A stretch of DNA of 64,000 nucleotides from Streptomyces litmocidini (lineage in GTDB: Bacteria; Actinomycetota; Actinomycetes; Streptomycetales; Streptomycetaceae): NCBI RefSeq assembly GCF_014649755.1, contig NZ_BMTQ01000012.1, forward strand, positions 124,001-188,000. The letters are read 5' to 3'. Under the pieces are notes generated by a model. That model saw only the letters and a program-made list of their open reading frames with translations. It did not search any database and was not told the origin of the DNA. Shown piece after piece: positions 50,563 to 59,070 of this stretch (position 1 is the first letter of the stretch; every line of letters starts with the position of its first letter). Made by a program: the position numbers and the translations under genes.

Positions 50563-52746
50563 ATGACCCAAGCAGCCCCGCTGGAAGACCGCGCCGCCCT
50601 CCGAGCCGCCGCCGATGCCGTGCTCGCCCGTCTCGTCTCCGATCCGACCGGCACGGCCAGACTGCGCGAGGACCAGTGGCGGGCGATCGAGGCGCTCGTC
50701 GCCGACCGGCGCCGGGCCCTGGTGGTGCAGCGGACCGGGTGGGGCAAGTCGGCCGTGTACTTCGTGGCGACCTCGCTGCTCCGCGAGCGCGGCAGCGGCC
50801 CCACCGTGATCGTCTCCCCGCTGCTCGCGCTGATGCGCAACCAGGTGGAGGCGGCGGCCCGGGCGGGCATCCGCGCACGGACGATCAACTCGTCCAACAC
50901 CGAGGAGTGGGAGACGGTCCAGGAGGAAGTGGCCTCCGGCGAGGTGGACGTGCTCCTGGTGAGCCCGGAGCGGCTCAACAATCCCGACTTCCGCGACCAG
51001 GTGCTGCCCCGGCTGGCCGCCGCCACCGGGTTGCTCGTGGTGGACGAGGCGCACTGCATCTCGGACTGGGGCCACGACTTCCGGCCGGACTACCGCCGGC
51101 TGCGGACGATGCTGGCGGACCTGCCCTCCGGTGTCCCGGTCCTCGCCACGACGGCGACGGCGAACGCGCGGGTGACGGCGGACGTGGCCGAGCAGCTCGG
51201 CACGGGGGCGGGCACGGACGCGCTCGTCCTGCGCGGGCCGCTCGACCGGGAGAGCCTGAGTCTGGGCGTGGTCCGGCTGCCGGACGCGGCGCACCGTCTG
51301 GCCTGGCTCGCCGACCACCTCGGCGAGCTGCCCGGCTCCGGCATCATCTACACGCTGACGGTCGCCGCGGCCGACGAGGTCACCGCCTATCTTCGCCAGT
51401 GCGGCCACATCGTGTCCTCCTACACCGGTCGGACGGAGAACGCCGACCGGCAGCAGGCGGAGGACGACCTCCAGGCCAACCGGGTCAAGGCGCTCGTGGC
51501 GACCTCGGCCCTCGGGATGGGGTTCGACAAGCCGGACCTGGGCTTCGTGGTGCACCTCGGGTCGCCGTCCTCCCCCATCGCGTACTACCAGCAGGTCGGC
51601 CGGGCCGGGCGAGGGGTGGAGCACGCGGAGGTGCTCCTCCTGCCCGGGCAGGAGGACGAGGCGATCTGGCGCTACTTCGCCTCGGTGGCCTTTCCGCCCG
51701 AGGAGCAGGTGCGCCGCACGATCGACGTGCTCGCGCAGGCGGGTCGGCCCTTGTCCCTGCCCGCCTTGGAGCCGCTGGTGGAGCTGCGCAGGACCCGGCT
51801 GGAGACCATGCTCAAGGTGCTGGACGTGGACGGCGCGGTGCGCCGGGTGAAGGGCGGCTGGGAGAGCACCGGGCAGCCCTGGGCGTACGACACCGAACGG
51901 TACGCCTGGGTGGCGCGGCAGCGGGCGGCCGAGCAGCAGGCGATGCGCGACTACGCGGCGACGACCGGGTGCCGGATGGAGTTCCTGCGGCGCCAGCTGG
52001 ACGACGAGGAGGCCGCTCCGTGCGGTCGCTGCGACAACTGCGCGGGGAACCGGTTCGATCCGAAGGTGTCCGAGGCGGCGCTGGACGCGGCCGAGGGCGA
52101 GCTGGGACGGCCCGGTGTGGAGGTCGAACCGCGGAAGATGTGGCCCACCGGGCTCGCCGCGGTCGGGGTCGATCTGAAGGGCCGCATCCCGCTCGGGGAG
52201 CAGTCCTTCGGCGGCCGGGCCCTGGGGCGACTCTCGGACATCGGCTGGGGCAACCGGCTGCGTCCGCTGCTGGCCGACGGCACCCCGGACGGGCCCGTGC
52301 CGGACGATGTCGTGCAGGCGGTGGTGCACGTGCTGGCGGACTGGGCCAAGGGACCCGGCGGGTGGGCCTCCGGCGCGCCGGACGCGCCGGCCCGGCCCGC
52401 CGGTGTGGTCACGGTCGCCTCGCACCGCAAGCCGCGTCTGGTGGGTTCGCTCGGGCAGCGGATCGCCGAGATCGGCAGGATGCCCTTGCTCGGCGTGGTG
52501 GAGTACGTGCCGGAGGCGGAGGAGCTCCGGCTCTCACGGACCAACAGCGCCCAGCGGGTCGTCGGTCTGCAGCGGATGCTGACGGTCCCTCCGGAGCTGG
52601 CCGGGCGGCTGGCCGGCGCCGGCGGGCCGGTTCTCCTGGTGGACGATCTCTCCGACACCGGCTGGACGTTGGCGGTGGCCGCGCGGCTGCTGCGGCGGGC
52701 CGGAGCGGAAGGGGTGTTCCCGCTGGTGCTCGCCGTCCAGGGGTGA
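50563..52746 (+). CDS. recQ: RecQ-family DNA helicase with C-terminal phosphoribosyltransferase-like domain
   Basis: 727 residues. SF2 helicase core: Walker A RTGWGKSAVYF (about 57-67), DEAH box VVDEAHCISDWGHDFRP, motif VI QQVGRAGRG, RecQ zinc-binding CGRCDNC with an upstream Cys (about 475-495). The last 230 residues resemble a phosphoribosyltransferase, ending in LLVDDLSDTGWTLAVAARLLRRAG, a typical PRPP-binding loop. Unwinds DNA for repair; the role of the fused domain is unknown. ATG start; the RecQ HRDC domain of E. coli is absent. Confidence 0.93.
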   Translation: MTQAAPLEDRAALRAAADAVLARLVSDPTGTARLREDQWRAIEALVADRRRALVVQRTGWGKSAVYFVATSLLRERGSGPTVIVSPLLALMRNQVEAAARAGIRARTINSSNTEEWETVQEEVASGEVDVLLVSPERLNNPDFRDQVLPRLAAATGLLVVDEAHCISDWGHDFRPDYRRLRTMLADLPSGVPVLATTATANARVTADVAEQLGTGAGTDALVLRGPLDRESLSLGVVRLPDAAHRLAWLADHLGELPGSGIIYTLTVAAADEVTAYLRQCGHIVSSYTGRTENADRQQAEDDLQANRVKALVATSALGMGFDKPDLGFVVHLGSPSSPIAYYQQVGRAGRGVEHAEVLLLPGQEDEAIWRYFASVAFPPEEQVRRTIDVLAQAGRPLSLPALEPLVELRRTRLETMLKVLDVDGAVRRVKGGWESTGQPWAYDTERYAWVARQRAAEQQAMRDYAATTGCRMEFLRRQLDDEEAAPCGRCDNCAGNRFDPKVSEAALDAAEGELGRPGVEVEPRKMWPTGLAAVGVDLKGRIPLGEQSFGGRALGRLSDIGWGNRLRPLLADGTPDGPVPDDVVQAVVHVLADWAKGPGGWASGAPDAPARPAGVVTVASHRKPRLVGSLGQRIAEIGRMPLLGVVEYVPEAEELRLSRTNSAQRVVGLQRMLTVPPELAGRLAGAGGPVLLVDDLSDTGWTLAVAARLLRRAGAEGVFPLVLAVQG

Positions 52747-52977
52747 AACAGGAGGGGGAACGGGGAGTGAACAATGGGCAACTGGGCAGGGATATGAGTG
52801 GCATACCAACCCATTCCCGTCAGCGGTCTCAATTGCTCGTTGCCGCTCGCGCACGGGCCAGCAAGAATTGGGAAACCGCCCCGCACGGCCCGTCAGCGGT
52901 CCGGAAGGACTGTGCCGTGGTGCGCCCTCACCCGACCTTGCCCGCCGCCCAGCGGGCGCGTATCCGAAGGGAGGACC

Positions 52978-53607
52978 GTGACCCTCGGATTCGCTCCGCC
53001 CACAGCCGCCTCGCTCAGATCGTCGTCCGAGTCCGCCAGCCGCCTCGCCCGGATACTCGAACCCTCCGAGTGGGCTGCGGCGGGAATTCCCCTGCTGCGC
53101 AACCCTCGTGAGGTGGTCAGCGGACTCCACTCGCGGCACGCGCCCACGCCCTCGACGGCGGTCCTCGCCGTCCTGGACCACGAGGAGCGGCTCGCCGCCA
53201 GCGCCTCGTTCGTCCGACGCCCCGTCGCGGCGGACGGCTGGGAGTTCCGCAACGCGCTCCTCGCGCATCTGCGGCGGGTCATCCCGCACGACCTCCGCAG
53301 ACGCGCGCCCGTGCGGACCGCGGTCCTGCTGTACTGCCGCGAGGGCGACGAGCGCTGGACGGAGGAGGACGGAGCCTGGATGTGGGGGCTTCGGGACGCC
53401 TGCACGTTGCACGGCCTCCGCTGCGGCGCGTACATCACGCTGACCGGAGCCGGCTGGCAGGTGCTCGGCGAGGGCCGGGGAGGTCGTCGGCCGAGCTCCG
53501 ACTCGCTCCCCCTGCCGCTGGGTGACGGGCCGGCCGAACTCGACCGACTCACGCCGAGGACCGCGAGCGGCGCGACCGAGCCCCTGCGCCGGGCCGCCGC
53601 ACGCTGA
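52978..53607 (+). CDS. Conserved hypothetical protein
   Basis: 209 residues, not recognised. A soluble alpha/beta core (about 25-160) contains STAVLAVLDHEERLAASASFVRRP and VRTAVLLYCREGDERWTEEDGAWMWGLRDAC; the order resembles streptomycete homologues encoded downstream of recQ. GTG start strongly supported by AAGGGAGG. A 231-bp gap separates it from recQ. Confidence 0.75.
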   Translation: MTLGFAPPTAASLRSSSESASRLARILEPSEWAAAGIPLLRNPREVVSGLHSRHAPTPSTAVLAVLDHEERLAASASFVRRPVAADGWEFRNALLAHLRRVIPHDLRRRAPVRTAVLLYCREGDERWTEEDGAWMWGLRDACTLHGLRCGAYITLTGAGWQVLGEGRGGRRPSSDSLPLPLGDGPAELDRLTPRTASGATEPLRRAAAR

Positions 53608-53626
53608 TCGCACGGGCGGTGCCGGG

Positions 53627-53659
53627 CCTCCGCCGGTCCCGGTGGGGGCCCGGCGGAGG
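53627..53659. terminator. Bidirectional hairpin between convergent genes
   Basis: CCTCCGCCGG and CCGGCGGAGG arms, 13-nt loop, placed midway between the stops at 53607 (plus) and 53671 (minus). Confidence 0.75.
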
Positions 53660-53670
53660 AGTGCGGTCGG

Positions 53671-54297
53671 TCAGACGCCGGCGCCGAGGAGCGCCGTGAT
53701 GCGCTGCGGGTCGCCGCAGACGACGAGCAGCGCGCCCGCGCGGGCCTTCGCAGCCGGAAGGGCCCGGGCGGCCGTCCCCTCGTCTCCGCCGTTGACGGCG
53801 ACGATCACCACGGGGCGGCCTGCGGCCCGCTCCACGGCGGAGGCGTCCGCGAAGAACACGTCGTCGGCGGTGTCCTGTTGGGCCCAGTAGGCGGCCTCGC
53901 CGAAGGACAGCTCGTGAGCCGCCCACGGGTGCGGGTCGCCGGTGGTGAGCACCAGGATCTCGCCGGGTGCCCGTCCGCTCTCCAGGAGCAGGTCCAGGGC
54001 CTCCTCGGCGGCGTCGAGCGCGCCGTCGACCGGGGCCGGGATCAGCTGGAGCTGCGGGGTGGATCGCTGGTCGGAACGATTTTCCGGGCCCTTGGCCGGA
54101 GGCTGCCCGGCACCGGGGCGCGGTGCCGGCGCGGCGGGCCTGGCCGGACCGGGAACGGGGCGTCCGGGGCGCGGAGAGGCCGCGGAACGCGGGCCGGGTA
54201 CGGGACGGGGGGTCGACGCGGGGCGGCCGGCGGCCGTGGTGGCGCGGGGACCCTGGGCGCTCTCGTGAATCTGAGGCTCCTCGGGGATGAGAGGCAT
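53671..54297 (-). CDS. Hypothetical protein with a helicase-2A-like C-terminal domain
   Basis: 208 residues. Residues about 10-85 are Pro/Ala/Arg-rich and probably disordered. Residues 90-208 (DAAEEALDLLLESGRAPGEILVLTTGDPHPWAAHEL... to the end) look like a fragment of a UvrD-type helicase second domain, without Walker A. It may be a protein-protein interaction module rather than an enzyme. ATG start; no clear operon partner. Confidence 0.7.
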   Translation of the reverse strand: MPLIPEEPQIHESAQGPRATTAAGRPASTPRPVPGPRSAASPRPGRPVPGPARPAAPAPRPGAGQPPAKGPENRSDQRSTPQLQLIPAPVDGALDAAEEALDLLLESGRAPGEILVLTTGDPHPWAAHELSFGEAAYWAQQDTADDVFFADASAVERAAGRPVVIVAVNGGDEGTAARALPAAKARAGALLVVCGDPQRITALLGAGV

Positions 54298-54404
54298 GGA
54301 TGGATGTCTATCAAACGCCGCTGCGCGAAGCACCGGCGGGTGGGCACACATGTGCACCCCGGCCGCGCGGGCGGCCCTTGAGCAGGGCCTCCGTGACCGG
54401 AAGT

Positions 54405-55115
54405 TCAGAAGTCGAAGCCGAGTTGGCCCCCGCTTTCCAGCGCGGCCGCCCCGGCGGAGAGGCGGACCTTTTTGAGGTGGCGCCACTGGGGCAGCGCGTC
54501 CAGGTACGACCAGGAGAGACGGTGGTGGGGGGTGGGCCCCAGCTCTTCGAGCGCCGCTCTGTGGACCGGCGAAGGGTAGCCCGCGTTGGCGCCGAAGGCG
54601 TACGCCGCGTACTGGCCGCCCTCGGCCTCCAGCTCCGCCATGAGGGCGTCGCGTCGGACCTTCGCGATGACGGAGGCGGCCGCGACGGCGATGCAGGACT
54701 GGTCGCCCTTGATCACCGTACGGACCTGCCAGGGGCTGCCGAGGTAGTCGTGCTTGCCGTCCAGGATCACCGCGTCGGGCCGCACCGGGAGGCCTTCGAG
54801 GGCCCGGACGGCCGCGAGCCGCAGCGCCGCGGTCATCCCGAGTTCGTCGATCTCCTGCGGGGAGGCGTCACCGAGCGCGTACGCGGTGACCCACCCTTCC
54901 AGCTCCACGGCCAGCGCGTCGCGGCGCTTGGGAGTGAGCAGCTTCGAGTCGGTGAGCCCCTCGGGAGGCCGGCGAAGACCGGTGACGGCCGCGCACACCG
55001 TGACGGGGCCGGCCCACGCTCCGCGTCCGACCTCGTCGACCCCGGCGACGATCTTGGCGCCGGTGGTGGCTCGGAGCGACCGCTCGACAGTGTGGGTGGG
55101 AGGTTCGTACGGCAT
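54405..55115 (-). CDS. rnhB: Ribonuclease HII
   Basis: 236 residues. Active-site DEVGRGAWAGP (about 27-37), LTDSKLL, and ILDGKHDY with the following KGDQSCIAVAAASVIAKVRRD. Removes ribonucleotides from DNA and RNA primers. ATG 55115 chosen by homology; the frame is open for a further 423 bp upstream into TetR-like sequence, which is not part of the enzyme. Confidence 0.95.
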   Translation of the reverse strand: MPYEPPTHTVERSLRATTGAKIVAGVDEVGRGAWAGPVTVCAAVTGLRRPPEGLTDSKLLTPKRRDALAVELEGWVTAYALGDASPQEIDELGMTAALRLAAVRALEGLPVRPDAVILDGKHDYLGSPWQVRTVIKGDQSCIAVAAASVIAKVRRDALMAELEAEGGQYAAYAFGANAGYPSPVHRAALEELGPTPHHRLSWSYLDALPQWRHLKKVRLSAGAAALESGGQLGFDF

Positions 55116-55189
55116 GGCGCCAGACAGGTTACGCCGCCTGACGTCACCTGCGATACCCGGATTCGCCGCAGACGCCCGAAGGCGCCCGT

Positions 55190-55538
55190 CCCGCCCCGCT
55201 CCGAAGCTCACCCGCACCCCGTGCCGAAGGCCTCGGGCACACAGGAGGGGCACCATGACCCGGTCGATCACATCGGCGATCTCGCCTTCCGCCCATTCGC
55301 TTCCGTACACCTTGGAGCGGTGCATCGTCATGGCGGGGACCACATCGAGGACGAGGTCGTCGATCGCGTCGTGCCGCACCTCTCCACGGGGGATTCCACG
55401 CCGCAGTACGTCCCGGAAGAGATGTTTCCAGGGCTGGATCACGCCTGTCTCGATCAGCCGGTGGAGGCGTTCGGCGGACTCGGCATCGCATTCGTGAACC
55501 ACTGCTCGCAGGATCAAGCAAGGTTTGGAGTACATCAC
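55190..55538 (-). pseudogene. Remnant of a TetR-family regulator (C-terminal part only)
   Basis: The segment reads ...AERLHRLIETGVIQPW, LRRGIPRGEVRHDAIDDLV, and so on, the ligand-binding half of a TetR-type regulator. No N-terminal helix-turn-helix precedes it. The frame runs without a stop into rnhB. It is head-to-head with the MFS remnant at 55587-55913, the usual arrangement of a TetR/efflux pair, which suggests one deletion removed the regulator's DNA-binding half, the shared promoter and the transporter's N-terminal half. Confidence 0.65.
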
Positions 55539-55586
55539 GTCCCGGGTCCGGAGGCACGGTCGATGGTCGTCCTCGACACCGCTTCG

Positions 55587-55913
55587 GCCTGCTGATCACC
55601 TTCCTCACCGCGCGCCACATCGCGGAATCCGAGGGCCGCCCGGGCCGGTTCGACATCGCGGGCGCGACGGCGTCGGCGCGGGGCTCGCCCAGCGGCTCCT
55701 GCCGGTCCTCGGGGGCCCAAGCCGTTCATGGTGACGGGTGCGACGCTCACCGGCGGGGGACTCTCCCGGCCGACGTTCATCTCCTCGGCCCTCACGGGCG
55801 CCGTCGGCATGGCGCTGGTCGTGCTGGTCACATCCGTCCTGGTGATCCGGGTCCGCAAGAGGGGCCTGGAAGCACTGAGCGGCCGTGCCGAGGCCACGGG
55901 GCCAGGGGTCTGA
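55587..55913 (+). pseudogene. Remnant of an MFS efflux transporter
   Basis: Two pieces in different frames. The first (near 55587-55690) gives FGLLITFLTARHIAES and EGRPGRFDIAGATA, the loop between helices 6 and 7 of DHA2-type drug transporters. The second (55728-55913) gives GATLTGGGLSRPTFIS and SALTGAVGMALVVLVTSVL, the last helix, ending in a stop. The internal helices are missing and the frame shifts. Confidence 0.65.
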
Positions 55914-55981
55914 CGGCCCGTCGATGCCCCTGGCCCGAGCGGGGCCGGGGGAGCATCGATCCATCACCCCCCCCATGAGGA

Positions 55982-56001
55982 CGCCGGGCCACTGCCCGGC
56001 G
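55982..56001 (-). terminator. Short hairpin after the ADP-ribosylglycohydrolase gene
   Basis: CGCCGGGC and GCCCGGCG with a 4-nt loop, 18 bp past the stop at 56020. Confidence 0.6.
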
Positions 56002-56019
56002 CGGGCGCTTCGGCCGCCC

Positions 56020-56928
56020 TCAGGCCTTTCCCTCCGAAACCCACCCCGGAAGGCTCTCGGTCTGTCGCAGCCAACCCTCCGGCGGTGTGCCGGCCGCGGT
56101 GGAGGCGACCACTCCGCCGGCGATGGCGCAGGTCGTGTCGACGTCGCCGCCGACCTGCGCGGTCGTCCAGAACACCTGCTCGAAGTCGCCGAGCCCGCGC
56201 GCCGCCGACCAGAGCGCGAAGGGGACCGTGTCATGGGCGCTCGTCCGGCGGCCGCTGCCGAGGACCGCGGCGACCGTGCCGGCGTCGTCGTAGTCGAGCA
56301 TGTCCCGGGCCCTGCGCAGACCCGCCCCGACCGCGCTGCGCGGCACCAGGGCGATGACCCCGTCGAGCAGTGCCTCGGGCGTGGGCGGTCCGGCGGGGTC
56401 GGCGGCGATCGCGGCCGCGGCGGCGACGGCCATGGCGCCCACCACGGCCTCCCGGTGCTGGTGGGTCGTGTACGCGGAGATCTCGGCCTGGTGCGTCGCC
56501 TGCTCGGGGTCGTCGGCGTACCAGGCGCCCAACGGGGCGATCCGCATGGCGGCGCCGTTGCCCCACGAGCCCTGGCCGTTGAAGAGCGCGGCGGCCAGCT
56601 CGCGCCAGTCGCCGCCCTCGCGGATGAGCCGGAGCATCCGGTTGACGGCGGGACCGTAGCCGCGGTCGAAGTCGTGGTGCTCCGCGAAGGACCGGGCCAG
56701 GGCGTCTTGGTCGATGCGGTCGTGGTCGACGAGGACGGCCAGGACGGAGCAGGCCATCTCGGTGTCGTCGGTCCACTGCCAGGGGCCGGCGGGAAGCTCG
56801 CGGCGCTTCAGCAGGGGGTAGTGGGAGGGCACGAAGAACTGGGAGCCCAGGGCGTCTCCCACGGACAGCCCGCGCAGGCTGGCCAGGGCGCGGTCGAAGC
56901 GCCGGTCGAATGAGGAGTCAGCGGTCAT
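56020..56928 (-). CDS. ADP-ribosylglycohydrolase family protein
   Basis: 302 residues, DraG/ARH fold. Dinuclear magnesium motifs are visible: GDALG (23-27), TDDTEM (about 53-58) and GGDVDTTCAIAGG (about 263-275). Removes ADP-ribose from proteins or small molecules. Full-length; ATG start. No ADP-ribosyltransferase gene is adjacent. Confidence 0.93.
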   Translation of the reverse strand: MTADSSFDRRFDRALASLRGLSVGDALGSQFFVPSHYPLLKRRELPAGPWQWTDDTEMACSVLAVLVDHDRIDQDALARSFAEHHDFDRGYGPAVNRMLRLIREGGDWRELAAALFNGQGSWGNGAAMRIAPLGAWYADDPEQATHQAEISAYTTHQHREAVVGAMAVAAAAAIAADPAGPPTPEALLDGVIALVPRSAVGAGLRRARDMLDYDDAGTVAAVLGSGRRTSAHDTVPFALWSAARGLGDFEQVFWTTAQVGGDVDTTCAIAGGVVASTAAGTPPEGWLRQTESLPGWVSEGKA

Positions 56929-57130
56929 CGGTCTGCCACTCTAATTCGTTGCCGACGGATCCAGCACCACCCACCGTGCATATCGTCCCGCTCGGCCGCG
57001 GAAGCAGCTACCAGCGCGTTCGCACCCACATGTACAAGAAGCGCACCTCGCCGCGGCCGGTGACCTTCCGCCCGCCTTCGCCCCGGGCCGTCGCCGGGCG
57101 GGTACTGCCGGCGGGCCGAGCCCCACGTCG

Positions 57131-57592
57131 TTACATGCTGATCCAGCAGTACAACCGGTGACCGCGAGCGGCCGCCCTCCCTACCAGAGCAGCGAGTTCT
57201 TCCAGGAAACCCGTGAGCCCATTCGGGTCCGACCGAGTGTCGAAAACACCCGACGCGGACCAAGCACGTGCCACTTCGCCCAACTGCGCCCGCTCGAAAC
57301 GGGCGAGCGAGTCACAAAAGGAATCAGTGAGGGACAAGCTGACCACTTCGCCGTCGCCCACCATTCCGACCAGATGCCCGCGCCGCGGATCGGCCTCGAC
57401 GGCATCAGCGGCTCGCCCCGTGATGAGCACCTCTGCGGGCAGCAGCTCGACCACCGGATCGACGCCCTTCACGACAAACGAGTCGTACCCCGTTCCCGTC
57501 GGCTGTCCGTCCTCACGGACCACAGCCCGCACGGCGTCTTCATCGTCAGCAGCGGCGTAGTAGCCGAAGAGGGCTCCCATACAACCGATCAT
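57131..57592 (-). CDS. Small hypothetical protein
   Basis: 153 residues of unknown function. Begins MIGCMGALFGYYAAADDEDAV; predicted alpha/beta, acidic, no membrane segment; ends in RLYCWISM. ATG 57592 with GGTGGTGAG upstream, ATG 57580 also possible. The frame extends to 57745 but that part (Cys/Arg-rich) does not look coding. Confidence 0.7.
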   Translation of the reverse strand: MIGCMGALFGYYAAADDEDAVRAVVREDGQPTGTGYDSFVVKGVDPVVELLPAEVLITGRAADAVEADPRRGHLVGMVGDGEVVSLSLTDSFCDSLARFERAQLGEVARAWSASGVFDTRSDPNGLTGFLEELAALVGRAAARGHRLYCWISM

Positions 57593-57758
57593 GACACTCA
57601 CCACCGACGACGAGCCCCGGGGGGGCCGAACCCGAACTGCGATCACCACGCAGCGTCCCCGACCACAGAACCTGAGCCAGAGCCCGAGAGCCCTCGTACA
57701 CGAATTCGGGCAGCACCCGGGCCCCGCGGGAGTCGAACCGTTCACGGCTTCGGACAGC

Positions 57759-57789
57759 GCGGGCCCCTGCCGACTCGGCAGGGGCCCGC
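57759..57789. terminator. Perfect 15-bp hairpin terminator
   Basis: GCGGGCCCCTGCCGA and its exact inverse separated by one base. It lies 95 bp past the stop of the hydrolase gene at 57885 on the minus strand. The rest of 57593-57884 holds no gene. Confidence 0.8.
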
Positions 57790-57884
57790 CGTGCAGAGAA
57801 CCGAGGAGGGCCGGGGCCTGTCCCCGGTGAGTGGTGTCCCGGCCGGCGTCGCCTACCGCCCGGTGGTGGCCTGCCGGCCCGGCC

Positions 57885-58616
57885 TCACTTCAGGTGCCGG
57901 GCGAAGAAGCGGGCCCCGGCGTCGAGCTCGTGCGGCGGGACGCCGGTGTGTCCGCCCATGTTGGCGTGCAGGGTCTTCTCCTCGGAGCCGAAGGCGTCGA
58001 AGAGGTCCAGGGCCGCCTGCCGGGGGTTCCCCTCGTCGTCCCACTGCAGCAGGACGTGCAGCGGGATGGTCACCTGCCGGGCCTCCTCGAAGACGGCGGC
58101 GGGCACGAGACTCCCGGCGAAGAGACCGGCGGCCGCGATGCGCGGCTCGACCACCGCGAGCCGGACGCCGATGGAGATGATTCCCCCTTCGTACCCGACC
58201 GGGCCGCCGATCTCGGGCAGCGCGAGGAGGTCGTCGAGCGCTGCCTGCCATTCCGGGACCGCCTTCTCGACCAGCGGGAGGATCAGGGCGTCGACGATCT
58301 CGCCGCTGACCGGCTCGCCGGCCTCCATCGCCCGGCGCAGGTCGGCGCGGGCCCGGTCGGCGGCGGCCCAACGGGGACGGTCGCCGCTCCCGGGGAGTTC
58401 GAGGGTGGCGGAGGCGAAGCCGTACTCCGCCGCGTAGTACCGGGCCCGCCCCGCCAGCCGGGAGTACACCTTGCCCAGTCCGAGCGGCGGGGGGCAGATC
58501 AGGATCAACGGCGCCGGTGCGGACGCGGGCGTCCACAGGATGCCGGGGATCTCGCCGAGGGTGAACTCGCGCTCGACGACGCCGTCGTCGAAAACCCGCT
58601 CAGAAGTGAAGTGCAT
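57885..58616 (-). CDS. Alpha/beta-hydrolase (dienelactone-hydrolase-like)
   Basis: 243 residues. LILICPPPLGLGK near the start (oxyanion region), a nucleophile elbow that seems to be GIISIG rather than GxSxG, DDEG near the acid position and GHTGVPPHE for the His. Substrate unknown. ATG start behind GAAAGG. A 17-codon reading frame lies just upstream (58665-58718) and the pair share a good vegetative promoter. Confidence 0.85.
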   Translation of the reverse strand: MHFTSERVFDDGVVEREFTLGEIPGILWTPASAPAPLILICPPPLGLGKVYSRLAGRARYYAAEYGFASATLELPGSGDRPRWAAADRARADLRRAMEAGEPVSGEIVDALILPLVEKAVPEWQAALDDLLALPEIGGPVGYEGGIISIGVRLAVVEPRIAAAGLFAGSLVPAAVFEEARQVTIPLHVLLQWDDEGNPRQAALDLFDAFGSEEKTLHANMGGHTGVPPHELDAGARFFARHLK

Positions 58617-58664
58617 GGTCGTGCCTTTCGGGAGTGCTCAGAGACGGCGCTCCCGGACGACGAC

Positions 58665-58718
58665 CTATCGCCCGACCGTGACCCCGGAGGGGAGCACCCA
58701 TGTCGATACTGCGTTCAC
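58665..58718 (-). CDS. Putative leader peptide MNAVSTWVLPSGVTVGR
   Basis: 17 codons, GTG start, GAGGAGG eight bases upstream, 48 bp before the hydrolase gene. The sequence has no run of one amino acid, so classical attenuation is not obvious. It could be a genuine small protein, a translated leader that couples to the hydrolase, or a chance frame. The strong ribosome site and the promoter placement argue for translation. Confidence 0.5.
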   Translation of the reverse strand: MNAVSTWVLPSGVTVGR

Positions 58719-58755
58719 GGGTACCACCTCCTCGTTCTCTTGCACGGCCTCAGGA

Positions 58756-58784
58756 AACCTAGCAGTGGTCGCCAAGTCCGCCAA
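58756..58784 (-). promoter_or_regulatory. Vegetative-type promoter
   Basis: Minus strand TTGGCG, 17 bases, TAGGTT (TGC preceding the -10). Good match to HrdB promoters; the start point would fall about 30 nt before the leader peptide start at 58718. Confidence 0.65.
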
Positions 58785-59070
58785 GCGGGTTGTCGCGCGG
58801 GTTCCGTGGCCGGATGCCGTGGAGTCGGAACGCGCCGCGGAGTTCCGCGGGGTCTCGTCGCAGCGGCCCGCGACCGGGTGCCGGCCTTCTGCGGACCGCC
58901 GTCTGCGTCGCCGACGGTGGATGCCCCCAGGACGGCTTCGACCGCTTCCGTGACGGGCTGCTCTTCCCCTGGAGCAGACCGCGTCCAGAGCCGCAGCCAT
59001 CGAGACGTTCCACGAGCGATCGCTGTCCGAACAGCGCAGCCGGGTCCTGACGGGGAGAACCACGAGGCGT
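58785..59070. other. Intergenic region without a recognised gene
   Basis: 286 bp upstream of the promoter at 58756-58784. Frames on both strands here are Arg/Ser/Pro-rich and lack ribosome sites. A short CCGCGG-containing inverted repeat near 58833-58848 is the only structure seen. Confidence 0.4.

Noticed and set aside
55116..55538. N-terminal extension of RNase HII
   Set aside because: The in-frame upstream residues resemble a TetR ligand-binding domain, not RNase HII, and normal RNase HII length is reached from ATG 55115.
57721..57760. tRNA-like T-loop sequence (GGTTCGACTCCC on the minus strand)
   Set aside because: The flanking bases do not pair into a T stem, and no acceptor, D or anticodon stems can be formed around it, so neither a tRNA nor a tmRNA is supported.
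58701..58763. 20-codon plus-strand frame MSILRSRVPPPRSLARPQET with a GGAGGGG site
   Set aside because: It overlaps the minus-strand leader peptide; no promoter or downstream plus-strand gene supports it, whereas the minus-strand frame has both.
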